In this document: positions 15,927 to 24,411 of the stretch, one piece after another
Numbering within the stretch: position 1 is the first letter of the stretch
How the letters are laid out: each line of letters begins with the position of its first letter
Source of the DNA: DATAEY01 sp038199035
Lineage (GTDB): Bacteria > Actinomycetota > Thermoleophilia > Solirubrobacterales > Solirubrobacteraceae
Reading direction: 5' to 3'
Assembly: GCA_038199035.1 (NCBI GenBank)
Contig: JBBPZM010000042.1
Location: 1 to 60,026, forward strand
Length of the DNA stretch: 60,026 nucleotides
The notes under the pieces: generated by a model
What the model was told of the DNA's origin: nothing
The model's database searches: none
The model's input: only the letters and a program-made list of their open reading frames with translations
Translations under genes and position numbers: made by a program

Positions 15927-17095
15927 GGCCCCGTTTGGCGGCCATCCTCGCCGTCGCCGGCGCGGCCGCCGTCACCCTGGCCAGACGAGGGGCGACGGTC
16001 AGCCCGAGCGGATCGCCGCTGGGGCCGGCCGCCAGCGCGACCCTCCTGGGCGGTGGCCTCGCCGTCGCCTCCATGCCAGCCCTGGCCCGCCACGCCAGGC
16101 TCGTGGGCGACCGGCGCGTGCTGTGGACGCTCCTCGTCGCCCAGCAGCTGCGCTTCGGGATCGCCCTAGTCCACCTCGGGGTCCTGCAGCGCGCCTATCC
16201 GGGGATCACCGACGTCGACGACTACGACCCCGCCGGACGGGCGATCGCCCAGCATCTGCGGGCGGGAAGGGTGAGCGGCCTGGGCACGACCATGCGCTCG
16301 GTCCCGTGGGAGACACGCCTGCCCGGCCCGCTGGGGACGAACCTCATGCGCCTGCTCACCGGCGCGGTCTACGCGGCCGTGGGCCCCTCGCGGGAGCGGG
16401 GCTTCGTCGTCTTCTCGTGGCTGGGGTTCTGGGGGCTCATGTGCTTCCACCGGGCGTTCGCCATCGCCGTCCCCCGGGGACGTTCCGCCACCTACCTGCG
16501 ACTGCTCCTCTTCCAGCCCTCGCTGGCCTTCCACACGTCCTCCATCGGCAAGGAGGCCTGGATGGTGGCCAGCCTGGGCGTGGGCTCCCTGGGCGTCGCG
16601 CGCGCTCTCACCGGGTCAGCGCGTCGGGGGATCGTCATGGCCGCCGCCGGCGGCATCGGGGCGGGGCTGATGCGCGCGCAGGTCGGAGGCAGGATCGGGG
16701 TGACCGTCGGATCGGAGCTGCGCGACGCCGGCGCGCGCAGCGCGTTCGGGGGCTCCGCCTTCTCCCCGGTGGACGTGCGCTCGATCCGCGACGTGCCGCT
16801 GGCAGCGGCGAGCGTGCTCTTCCGCCCCCACCCCCTCGAGGCCCATAACCTGCAGGCGCGGATGGCCTCGATGGAGGGGCTGCTCCTCCTCGCGCTCTCG
16901 CTCCGGCGCATCGGCTGGGGGCTCGCCGCCGCCGCCCACGTTCGCCGCCAGCCCTACGTGACCTTCGCCGCCGCCTGCAGCGCCGTCCTCGTCGCCTACA
17001 TGTCCCGAGTGGCCAACTTCGGCATGCTCGTGCGTCAGCGGGCCTCGCTGCTGCCGTTCTACCTCGTGCTCCTCTCGATTCCGCCGCGCCGGTGA
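15923..17095 (+). CDS. polytopic membrane protein, glycan polymerase/ligase candidate
   Basis: A 390-residue hydrophobic protein beginning at GTG 15923, overlapping the previous stop. About eight hydrophobic stretches are visible (for example VLWTLLVAQQLRFGIALVHL, FVVFSWLGFWGLMCF, YVTFAAACSAVLVAYM). Soluble loops carry many Arg residues (RVSGLGTTMRSVPWETRLPG). Size and topology resemble O-antigen polymerase or ligase type proteins of polysaccharide loci, but there is no diagnostic motif, so this is inference from context. It sits between the phosphoesterase and the asparagine synthase on the same strand. Confidence 0.65.
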   Translation: MRPRLAAILAVAGAAAVTLARRGATVSPSGSPLGPAASATLLGGGLAVASMPALARHARLVGDRRVLWTLLVAQQLRFGIALVHLGVLQRAYPGITDVDDYDPAGRAIAQHLRAGRVSGLGTTMRSVPWETRLPGPLGTNLMRLLTGAVYAAVGPSRERGFVVFSWLGFWGLMCFHRAFAIAVPRGRSATYLRLLLFQPSLAFHTSSIGKEAWMVASLGVGSLGVARALTGSARRGIVMAAAGGIGAGLMRAQVGGRIGVTVGSELRDAGARSAFGGSAFSPVDVRSIRDVPLAAASVLFRPHPLEAHNLQARMASMEGLLLLALSLRRIGWGLAAAAHVRRQPYVTFAAACSAVLVAYMSRVANFGMLVRQRASLLPFYLVLLSIPPRR

Positions 17096-17111
17096 CACCG
17101 AGGCCGCGACC

Positions 17112-18995
17112 ATGTGCGGGATCGCCGGGCTAGCGGGCCCCGACGCCGGCGGGGCCCGGGGCGTCGAGTGCGTGGAGCGACAGCTGGCCTGCCTCGAGCA
17201 TCGCGGACCCGACGCCCGCGGCGTATACGGCCGCGGTCCGGCGACCGTCGGCCAGAACCGCCTGGCGGTTATCGACCTCGTCACCGGAGACCCGCCGATC
17301 ACCAACGAGGATGGCTCGATCGGAGTCGTGCTCAACGGCGAGGTCCACAACCACCGTCAGCTCCGGACCGACCTGTCGCGGGAGGGTCACCGGCTGGCCA
17401 CCATGGGCGACACCGAGGTGATCGCCCACCTGGCCGAGGTCCTCGACCCCGTCTCCCTGGCGCGGCGGCTGGAGGGGATGTTCGCCTTCGCGGTGTGGGA
17501 CGCGCGGCGGGAGCGGCTGGTCCTTGGCCGCGACCGGCTGGGCAAGAAGCCCCTCTACTACTGGGAGGAAGGCGGGCGGCTGGCCTTCGCCAGCGAGATC
17601 AAGGCGCTGCTCGTCGCCCCGCACGTCCCCCGCCGCCTGGACCCGGGGGCCATCCCCGCCTACCTGGCCTTCGGCTACGTCCCCACTCCCCGGACCTTCT
17701 TCGACCAGGTGCGCAGCGTCCCTCCGGGACACGTCCTGATCCGCGAGCGCGACGGCGGCATCGCCGTCGAGCCCTACTGGGCGCCGGAGATCCCGGCGCC
17801 CGAGGGCGCCGACTCGCTCGACCTCTCGCTCGAGGAGGCGGCGGGCGAGGTGCGGCGCCTCCTCGGCGCGGCGGTTCGCCGTCGCATGGTCAGCGACGTC
17901 CCCCTCGGCGCGTTCCTCAGCGGGGGCGTCGACTCGACCGCCGTGGTCGGGCTGATGGCCGAGGCCAGCCCCCGGCCGGTGGCCACCTTCACCATCGGGT
18001 TCGACGACCACCAGGGCTTCGACGAGCGTCCCTACGCGCGCATCGCCGCCGAGCGCTTCGGGACCGACCACGTCGACGTGGTCGTCGCGCCCGACGCAGT
18101 GGAGCTCGTCGAGCGCCTCGTGTGGCATCACGACCAGCCCTTCGGCGACTCGAGCGCCGTCCCCACCTTCCTCCTGTGCGAGCTGGCCCGCCGCGACGTC
18201 ACGGTCGCCCTGTGCGGCGACGGCGGAGACGAGCTCTTCGCCGGATACCCCCGGTTCAACGCCGCCCTGGCCGCCCATCGCTGGGGCCGCTGGGCGGGGC
18301 CGCTCGGCCGCGCCCTGACCAGGCCCGCATGGCCGCTATTCGGCGGAACGCCTCAGAGCCGCCCCGCCCACCTGCGACGGTTCCTCGCCTCGGCCGGGCA
18401 GGGCCTGCCCGACGCCTACCTCGAATGGGGCAGCGTGCTCGGGCCCGCCATCCGCGGACGGCTGACGGGCGAGGCCGAGAGCTGGGCCACCGAGGAGCAC
18501 CGACGCCTGTGGGTCGCGACCGAGGGCTCGGACACGCTCGACCGGCTGCTCGACCTCAACCTGCGCACCTACCTGCTCGACGACCTCCTGCCAAAGACCG
18601 ACCGCAGCGCCATGGCGCACGGGCTCGAGGTCCGCTCGCCCTATCTGGACCGCGAGCTGGTCGAGCTGGCCCTGCGGCTCCCACGGGCACACCGCGTCCG
18701 CGGGCTCACGGGCAAGCGGGTCCTGCGGGCGGCCGTGCGCGACCTGCTGCCCGACGCCATCGCCACCCGCTCCAAGCAGGGCTTCGGCGTGCCCATCGAC
18801 CGCTGGCTGCGCGGCGAGCTGCGCCTCCACCTCGAGCGGACGGTCGGCGCTGACGACGCCCGCCTGCGGGCCCACCTGGCGCCCGCGCCGCTCAAGGAGA
18901 TGGTCGCCCAGCACGTGGCCGGGGCGGCCAATCACGGGCAGGCGCTGTGGACGCTGCTCATGCTCGAGACCTTCCTGCGCCGGGAGAAGTGGTGA
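17112..18995 (+). CDS. asnB: asparagine synthase (glutamine-hydrolysing)
   Basis: A 627-residue AsnB. The N-terminal class II amidotransferase domain begins MCGIAGL with the catalytic Cys2; the synthetase domain has the ATP loop SGGVDST at 270-276 and the conserved FGDSSAVPTFLL and CGDGGDELFAGYPRF blocks. It transfers ammonia from glutamine to an adenylated carboxylate. In polysaccharide loci AsnB homologues can amidate uronic-acid sugars (as proposed for WbpS), while lasso-peptide cyclases are diverged relatives. Here both domains keep catalytic residues, so a true amidotransferase is likely, with asparagine or a glycan carboxylate as acceptor. Its 3' end overlaps the convergent glycosyltransferase by 38 bp. 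Confidence 0.9.
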   Translation: MCGIAGLAGPDAGGARGVECVERQLACLEHRGPDARGVYGRGPATVGQNRLAVIDLVTGDPPITNEDGSIGVVLNGEVHNHRQLRTDLSREGHRLATMGDTEVIAHLAEVLDPVSLARRLEGMFAFAVWDARRERLVLGRDRLGKKPLYYWEEGGRLAFASEIKALLVAPHVPRRLDPGAIPAYLAFGYVPTPRTFFDQVRSVPPGHVLIRERDGGIAVEPYWAPEIPAPEGADSLDLSLEEAAGEVRRLLGAAVRRRMVSDVPLGAFLSGGVDSTAVVGLMAEASPRPVATFTIGFDDHQGFDERPYARIAAERFGTDHVDVVVAPDAVELVERLVWHHDQPFGDSSAVPTFLLCELARRDVTVALCGDGGDELFAGYPRFNAALAAHRWGRWAGPLGRALTRPAWPLFGGTPQSRPAHLRRFLASAGQGLPDAYLEWGSVLGPAIRGRLTGEAESWATEEHRRLWVATEGSDTLDRLLDLNLRTYLLDDLLPKTDRSAMAHGLEVRSPYLDRELVELALRLPRAHRVRGLTGKRVLRAAVRDLLPDAIATRSKQGFGVPIDRWLRGELRLHLERTVGADDARLRAHLAPAPLKEMVAQHVAGAANHGQALWTLLMLETFLRREKW

Positions 18996-20115
18996 CCGCC
19001 GGGCTCAGCGTGCCTGAGGCTGGGGCGCCGCGCAGCAGCCCGGCCACGACCGGCGCCCAGCGCTCGAGCGAGAACTCGGCCTCGACGCGCCGGCGACCGG
19101 CCGTGCCCAGACGCCCGCGCAGCGCTCGGTCGCTCGACAGGGCCACCAGCGCGTCCAGCCACTGGCGGTCGGAGCTCACTACATAACCACCGTCGCCGAC
19201 GACCTCCCCGGCGATACCCACCTCGTCGGCCAGCACCGGGACCCCGGCGGCCATGTACTGCAGCGCCTTGTAGGCGCACTTCCCGCGGCTCCACGGCGTG
19301 TCGGGGAGCGGCATCAGGCCGACGTCCATGCGGCCCAGCGCGTCGGCCTGGGCGTCGGGGCTCCACGGCCGCGCCTCCAGCTCGAGTCCCTCAACCGGAT
19401 CGATCGTCCCCCCGACCATCAGCAGCCGCAGCCCGCGCCCCGGCAGCGCCGCCGCGAGTTGGGCCAGGAGGGCGCGTCGCCTCTGGACGAAGGGGGCGGT
19501 GGTGCGCGACCCGATCCAGCCCAGGACCAGCTCCGGCCCGTCGGCGTGGCGGCGAACCGCGATCGCGCCGGGGTCGACCAGGGAGGGGACGATCGACACC
19601 GACGAGCTCAGCTTGGACAGGTGGTCGGCCAGGATGGCGTTGCCGGCCATCACATGGTCGGCGCGCGCGGCCAGCCAGCGCACCTTGCGGGGCGTCGCCT
19701 TGAACGCGGCCAGCCGATGTGCGCCGCCGCCGCGGCGGACGTCGAGCCAGATCGCGTCGTCCACATCATAGACCAGGCGCCGGCCGCCAGCCGCCAGCCG
19801 CTCGAGGCGCAGCGACGGCAGCAGGTCCGCTCGCCGGTGGACGAGCGCCGCGTCCCATTCGCGGCCCTCCGCCTGTAGCCGCGCCGCCACCCTTCGCCGC
19901 GCTCGCAGGACGAGCGCGCCCCTCACCGCGAGCGACGCATGGGCGAACCGCCGCGCCTCCTCCGCCGAGAGGAGCGGGAGCGGGACCAGGTCGACGCCGT
20001 GCCGGGCCAGGGCCGGCGCCGGCTGGAGCACACGGACGCGAAGGGAGGGCGCTCCCGGGATCTCGGCGGTGACCGCGGCAACCCGTACCCGCGCCGGTGG
20101 GGCGACCTCAGGCAA
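18958..20115 (-). CDS. GT4-type glycosyltransferase
   Basis: A 385-residue GT-B protein. The N-terminal half has AALVHRRADLLPSLRLERL and VYDVDDAIWLD; the C-terminal donor domain has ELVLGWIGSRTTAPF, LLMVGGTID, VGLMPLPDTPWSRGKCAYKA and QYMAAGVPVLADEVG. This is the pattern of family-4-like transferases acting on lipid-linked glycans in the cytoplasm. It is convergent with asnB, their ends overlapping, and closes the polysaccharide region. Donor and acceptor are unknown. Start ATG 20115 gives a protein of normal length. Confidence 0.85.
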   Translation of the reverse strand: MPEVAPPARVRVAAVTAEIPGAPSLRVRVLQPAPALARHGVDLVPLPLLSAEEARRFAHASLAVRGALVLRARRRVAARLQAEGREWDAALVHRRADLLPSLRLERLAAGGRRLVYDVDDAIWLDVRRGGGAHRLAAFKATPRKVRWLAARADHVMAGNAILADHLSKLSSSVSIVPSLVDPGAIAVRRHADGPELVLGWIGSRTTAPFVQRRRALLAQLAAALPGRGLRLLMVGGTIDPVEGLELEARPWSPDAQADALGRMDVGLMPLPDTPWSRGKCAYKALQYMAAGVPVLADEVGIAGEVVGDGGYVVSSDRQWLDALVALSSDRALRGRLGTAGRRRVEAEFSLERWAPVVAGLLRGAPASGTLSPAVTTSPGAGRSRA

Positions 20116-20218
20116 GCGGCTGCTCGTCCATGTCGTCGCGATTCTCCTGGTTCGAAACGTGGACGGTCGGACATTTCGGACCCGGTTGCGCTGGCGAGAG
20201 GACGGGTACTACGTCGAG

Positions 20219-20470
20219 ATGACCGAGAACGCAGGGCCTCAGGAAGAGCAGGGCGCCTCGCAGTCGGAGGGCAGCCCCGAGGAAGGGCAGCACCTGACCT
20301 CGCCCGAGCCGGGATACCCGGTCGAGCAAACCGAGCCCCACGGGGGAGCGCCTGCGCACGCGCACGAGCACCCGGAGGACATCGGCTCCACGCCGTCCGA
20401 CGAGCAGGGCGAGGAAGAGGTGACCCAGCAGCCCAGCGCGCCGCCCGACCCCGAGTCGGGCGCCGACTGA
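20219..20470 (+). CDS. small acidic disordered protein
   Basis: From ATG 20219 an 83-residue protein almost wholly of Glu, Gln, Pro, Ser and Gly (TENAGPQEEQGASQSEGSP, HLTSPEPGYPVEQTEPHGG, EDIGSTPSDEQGEEEV), with no hydrophobic core and no signal peptide. It is expected to be disordered. I know no function. In-frame upstream codons exist back to 20069 but read as Arg-rich noise. It is the only complete gene between the glycosyltransferase and the cupredoxin gene. Confidence 0.6.
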   Translation: MTENAGPQEEQGASQSEGSPEEGQHLTSPEPGYPVEQTEPHGGAPAHAHEHPEDIGSTPSDEQGEEEVTQQPSAPPDPESGAD

Positions 20471-20528
20471 GCCGCACGCCGCCTGGACTTTTCCCCTCGC
20501 GCCGGGTTAGGCTCGCGCCTGCCCGGTC

Positions 20529-21599
20529 ATGGCGCGTTCGCGTTCTCTCTGCCTGATCTTCCTCCTCGCCGGCATGGCGACCGTGGTCGGTGCCCCGAGC
20601 GCCCAGGCGAGGGTCAAGACGGTGTTCGCCGGCCCCGTCGCCCGTGGGCCGGCCGACGGCGACTACGACGCCTTCTTCCGCCGCCAGGTCACCGTGAACG
20701 TCGGTGACTCGGTGCGCTGGGTCGAGCATGGCTTCCACACGGTCACCTTCGTCCCGTCCGGCCGCGGCGAGCCGCCCCTGGCCGCGCCCGACCGCCTCCG
20801 GCCGATCGGCGGTGCCGCGGACGCCGTCAACGCCCCCTTTTGGTTCAACGGCCAGCCGAGCCTGCGCATCCCGCCGCTCGTCGCCTTCCGGGCGGGCGGC
20901 CCGGCGCTCGGACTGCCGACCTACCACAACTCCGGCCTGCCGGTGACGTCGCGACCGTCGTTCCCCTACACCCTGCGCTTCACCCGTCCGGGCACCTACA
21001 GCTACGTCTGCGTGGTCCATCCGGGGATGCGGGGATCGGTCAGGGTGGTGCCCCGCGGGGTGCCCGTCCCCAGCGCCCTGGCCGATCGGCGAGCGGCGGC
21101 CGCCGAGCAGGCCGCCGATGCCCGCATCGCCTCGCGCCAGCGCCGCTTCACCCCGCCGGCCGGCGTGGTGAGCGCCGGCCACGACGCCGGCGACGTGGCG
21201 CTCTTTCGCTTCTTCCCGGCCGTCATCACGATCGCCGCCGGCCAGTCCGTGCGCTTCGTCATGGGCTCCCACCGGGAGATCCACACCGTCACCTTCGGTC
21301 CGCCGGCCTACCGCAAGGGCCTCGAGGACCGACTCCTGACCGTGGGGCGCGCGCCCACCCCGCGCCAGCTTCCCCCGGTGACGCTGAACCCGCTCGTCTT
21401 CCTCGCCAGCGACCCGCCCGTTCTTCCGCCCTATACCGGGTCCAACCACGGCAGCGGCTTCCTCAACAGCGGCCAGCTCGACACCATCCCCGCCAGCCCG
21501 TTCCCGTCCAGCGTGACCGTCACCTTCCCCACCTCGGGCACCTACGTCTACGAGTGCCTGATCCACCCCGGCATGGAGGCTCGCGTCCAGGTCCGCTGA
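20529..21599 (+). CDS. secreted protein with two cupredoxin domains
   Basis: A 356-residue exported protein: signal peptide 1-27 (cleavage near SAQA-R), then two plastocyanin-like domains. Domain 1 has ligand His70 in VEHGFHTVTF and C161-x2-H164-x2-M167 (CVVHPGM). Domain 2 has His252 in EIHTVTF and C343-x2-H346-x2-M349 (CLIHPGM). Each is a complete type-1 copper site (His-Cys-His-Met). It probably carries electrons or copper outside the membrane. The duplication within one chain is clear from the repeated HTVTF and CxxHPGM motifs. A TAGGCT hexamer lies 15 nt before the start. Confidence 0.85.
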   Translation: MARSRSLCLIFLLAGMATVVGAPSAQARVKTVFAGPVARGPADGDYDAFFRRQVTVNVGDSVRWVEHGFHTVTFVPSGRGEPPLAAPDRLRPIGGAADAVNAPFWFNGQPSLRIPPLVAFRAGGPALGLPTYHNSGLPVTSRPSFPYTLRFTRPGTYSYVCVVHPGMRGSVRVVPRGVPVPSALADRRAAAAEQAADARIASRQRRFTPPAGVVSAGHDAGDVALFRFFPAVITIAAGQSVRFVMGSHREIHTVTFGPPAYRKGLEDRLLTVGRAPTPRQLPPVTLNPLVFLASDPPVLPPYTGSNHGSGFLNSGQLDTIPASPFPSSVTVTFPTSGTYVYECLIHPGMEARVQVR

Positions 21600-21690
21600 G
21601 CGAGGCGGGACGCTTTCGCGCCAGGTGCGGCGCGGGACGACAGGCCGGGTGTACGATCCGGGCGTTCCCCGGGCAGGGAGGTCTCTCACC

Positions 21691-22638
21691 GTGCGCACCC
21701 GTATCGCCGTAGTCGTCGTCACCGGGCTGGTCGCGTCGCTGTCGATCGCCGCCACCGCCTCGGCCGACGGCTCGCTCGTCGCCCCCGCGCCGTCCTGGTA
21801 CACGAAGCAGCTGGACGCCAAGGTGATGGCGGCGGGCAGCAAGGGCGTGCGGCTCGCCGGCGATCAGCTCAACGTCGACTGCCCCGGCTTCGCGGGAAGC
21901 TTCGGCGCCGCGGCTTGCATCGTCTCCCCCTTCGGCTGCACGGCCAACTTCGCTTTCACCGACGGGCACTCCAAATACCTGGGAACCGCGCGCCACTGCG
22001 TCAAGAAGGTCGGCGACCCGGTGGTCATGCAGGTCGACTCCCTCACCGTCGCCAAGGTCGGGAAGGTGGCGAAGGTGACCCCGGGCAAGCCCCGCCTGGG
22101 CAACGACTTCGCGCTGATCAAGCTCGACCCGGGCATCGTGCGCCGGTACGGGCTGGATCCCGAGGTCCCGCTGGTCGGCGGCCCCAACGGCGTGTATCGC
22201 GGCTGCTCCACGCAGGCCGTCGCCTACTACGGGCACGGCTACGGCGTGGCCATCGCCCAGGGCAAGGTCGAGGGCGGCCTGGCCACCAACTGGCTGACCG
22301 ACTCCTACGGCGCGACCGGCGTGGCCGCGCCCGGTGACTCGGGCAGCGCCGTCGTGCTGGCCGACGGCCGCGCCGCCGGCAACCTCACCGACCTGATCGT
22401 CGACCCGGGCACCTACCCCGGGAGCGACATCGCCGGGACGCGGGCGACCCGCATCCTCGACTTCCTGGGCAAGGGGATCAAGCTGATCAACGCCGACGGC
22501 TCGACCACCACCTCGGGCCCGTCGAAATGCCAGAGCTCCGACGGGGCGAAGCGCAGCGCGCGGAAGGCCAGGCACGCCAAGCACGCGCGCTCGCGCCATT
22601 CGGGCGGCGACGGCCTGCTCGGCGCGCTCGGGCTGTAG
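21691..22638 (+). CDS. secreted trypsin-like serine protease
   Basis: From GTG 21691 (GGGAGG-type Shine-Dalgarno about 9 nt upstream) a 315-residue exported protein. Signal peptide ends near ATASA (residue 25). The triad is His102 in GTARHC, Asp139 in LGNDFALIKLD and Ser217 in APGDSGSA. The paired Cys87/Cys103-type spacing suggests a disulfide near the His. The C-terminal ~35 residues are Lys/Arg/Ser-rich and may bind the cell surface. A TACGAT hexamer at 21652-21657 is a plausible -10 box. Substrate unknown. Confidence 0.85.
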   Translation: MRTRIAVVVVTGLVASLSIAATASADGSLVAPAPSWYTKQLDAKVMAAGSKGVRLAGDQLNVDCPGFAGSFGAAACIVSPFGCTANFAFTDGHSKYLGTARHCVKKVGDPVVMQVDSLTVAKVGKVAKVTPGKPRLGNDFALIKLDPGIVRRYGLDPEVPLVGGPNGVYRGCSTQAVAYYGHGYGVAIAQGKVEGGLATNWLTDSYGATGVAAPGDSGSAVVLADGRAAGNLTDLIVDPGTYPGSDIAGTRATRILDFLGKGIKLINADGSTTTSGPSKCQSSDGAKRSARKARHAKHARSRHSGGDGLLGALGL

Positions 22639-22743
22639 CGGGCTCAGGGCTCGAAGACGGCGCCTCGGCCGACCGGGCGCGCCGTTGGGGATGCCCCTCG
22701 CACGACGACGCGGCGCCGTCGCGCGGGACCCTCGGGCGAGCCT

Positions 22744-23688
22744 TCAGCTCACCGCGATGCTGAACCGCGCGGCGTAGTCGCCGCCGGGAGGCACGACGGT
22801 CAGCCCGTCGCCCGTAACCAACGCGTTGGTCGGGGCGGTCATCGGCTCGAAGCAGACGACGTCCTGGTCGGGCGGCGCGTACACCTGGGCGAAGGCGTAG
22901 CCCTCCTCGAAGCGCACGGCGATGCGCCGCCCGCCGCCCGAGAGGGCGAACTCGGGCGGGTCGGCGAGCGCGTCGAAGAGGTCGTCGAAGGTGCGCTGCC
23001 CCAGCGGGCCGGCGGGGATCGAGCACGGCTCCGAGCGCCCGGTGGGGATGCCGCGGTCGTCGAGCAGCGCCCGCCGTCGGACGCCGAGGCTGACCTCCCA
23101 GTGGGGGCGGGGCACGTTGGGAAGCTGGAGGTAGGGGTGGTAGCCGAAGCTCACCGGCACGCCGACGTCGCCGGTGGCCCTCAGGGCCGTGGAGATCGTC
23201 AGCCGCCCCTCGGCCAGGCGCACGTCCTGCTCGAGCCGGTGGGGGAAGGGGAAGCCGCGCAGCAGCTCGTCGTGGGCGCCGAAGTCCAGGCTCGCACGCA
23301 CCCGCGGCTCGTCGCCGCAGCTATCGCCGGCCTCGACCTCCCAGTAGGGCGACGCGGCGAGCAGGCCGTGGATGGGCAGGCCGTGCGGGTCGAGACGGAG
23401 GGGGCTGTCCCGAGCGTCGAGCCGGACTGAGCGCCCAGCCGCTCGGTACTCGAAGCCGCTCAGGCGGTTCGCCCACGGGTACAGCAGCGGGATGCCCATC
23501 GTCGATCCCGTGCGCGCGTAGGCATCGAGGCCCTTGCGCAGGCCCAGCAGCTCGTCGCCGCGATGGCGCAGCGAGCAGCCGACCATCCCCGCGCCGGGGC
23601 AAAAGGCCGCCTCGAGCTGCGCCGCCGGATCGCGCAGGACCAGGACAAGATGGCCGTCCTGCTCCGCGTCGGCGACGCGCGCCGTCAC
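22744..23688 (-). CDS. aldose 1-epimerase (galactose mutarotase family)
   Basis: A 314-residue GalM-like protein that interconverts alpha and beta anomers of aldoses in the cytoplasm. Visible family blocks are GIPLLYPWANRLSGFEYRAAG (substrate Arg), LPIHGLLA with the catalytic His, VSFGYHPYLQLP with a second His, and the C-terminal VVCFEPMTAPTNAL carrying the catalytic Glu. The start is a GTG at 23688. The divergent or upstream gene on the same strand is absent, so it may be monocistronic. Confidence 0.88.
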   Translation of the reverse strand: MTARVADAEQDGHLVLVLRDPAAQLEAAFCPGAGMVGCSLRHRGDELLGLRKGLDAYARTGSTMGIPLLYPWANRLSGFEYRAAGRSVRLDARDSPLRLDPHGLPIHGLLAASPYWEVEAGDSCGDEPRVRASLDFGAHDELLRGFPFPHRLEQDVRLAEGRLTISTALRATGDVGVPVSFGYHPYLQLPNVPRPHWEVSLGVRRRALLDDRGIPTGRSEPCSIPAGPLGQRTFDDLFDALADPPEFALSGGGRRIAVRFEEGYAFAQVYAPPDQDVVCFEPMTAPTNALVTGDGLTVVPPGGDYAARFSIAVS

Positions 23689-23713
23689 TAGCCGCGCGCC
23701 CCCGAAGCCGCCA

Positions 23714-24388
23714 CTACCGTGCGCCCGGCAGCACGAAGAACGCGACGACGGCGTACTGGAGGGCGGCGGCCACGATGACCAGCACGTGGAAGACCTCGTG
23801 GTAGCCGAATACGGCGGGCACCGGATCCGGCCGGCGCAGGGCGTAGATCACCGCACCGGCCGTGTAGAGCAGACCTCCGGCCGCCACCAGCACCGTGGCC
23901 GTCAGGCCCAGCCGCTCGAGCAGCTGCGGGAAGGCGGCCACGGCGACCCAGCCCAGGACCACGTACACGCCGGCGATCACCCACTTGGGCGCCGACAGCC
24001 ACACGAGCTTGAAGACGATTCCGCCCAGGGCGCCCGCCCACACCGCGATGAGGATCGCCGTGGACAGCGACCCGTGCAACGCCAGCAGCGCGAACGGCGT
24101 GTAGGTCCCGGCGATGAGCACGAAGATCATCGAGTGGTCGAGCCGCCGCATCCACGCGCGCGCGCCGGCCGACGACCAGTTCACGCGGTGGTAGAGCGCG
24201 CTCGAGCCGAACAGCCCGGCCACGCTGGCCGCGTAGATCGCGGCCGCCAGCGTCGCCTGCCCCTCCGGCGCGGCCAGGACCAGAACCAGTCCGGTGACCA
24301 GCGAGACGAAGAACGCCCACTGGTGCGACACGCCCCGCAGGCGCGGCTTGAGCTCGGGAGCCGTCAACGCCGGCATCCCGCCAAGCAT
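23714..24388 (-). CDS. hemolysin III / YqfA family membrane protein
   Basis: About 225 residues with seven membrane helices. Diagnostic motifs are RGVSHQWAFF, SSALYHRVNW, RRLDHSMIFVLIAGTYTPF and GYHEVFHVLVIVAAALQ, whose His and Asp residues form the metal site of the HlyIII/adiponectin-receptor (PAQR) superfamily. Such proteins are thought to be membrane hydrolases. ATG 24388 is taken as start; ATG 24376 (MPALTAP) is equally possible. It lies 23 bp beyond the phosphotriesterase-like gene on the same strand. Confidence 0.88.
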   Translation of the reverse strand: MLGGMPALTAPELKPRLRGVSHQWAFFVSLVTGLVLVLAAPEGQATLAAAIYAASVAGLFGSSALYHRVNWSSAGARAWMRRLDHSMIFVLIAGTYTPFALLALHGSLSTAILIAVWAGALGGIVFKLVWLSAPKWVIAGVYVVLGWVAVAAFPQLLERLGLTATVLVAAGGLLYTAGAVIYALRRPDPVPAVFGYHEVFHVLVIVAAALQYAVVAFFVLPGAR

Positions 24389-24411
24389 AGGCAGCCCAGG
24401 TAAACGGCCTC

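Noticed and set aside
9512..18995. Lasso-peptide biosynthesis cluster
   Set aside because: AsnB keeps its N-terminal catalytic Cys and full glutaminase domain, and no RRE/PqqD, leader peptidase or precursor peptide is visible.
22639..22743. Terminator from GACGGCGCC/GGCGCCGTC between the protease and the aldose epimerase
   Set aside because: The 9-bp arms are separated by about 50 nt and no T-tract follows, so the match may be chance at this GC content.
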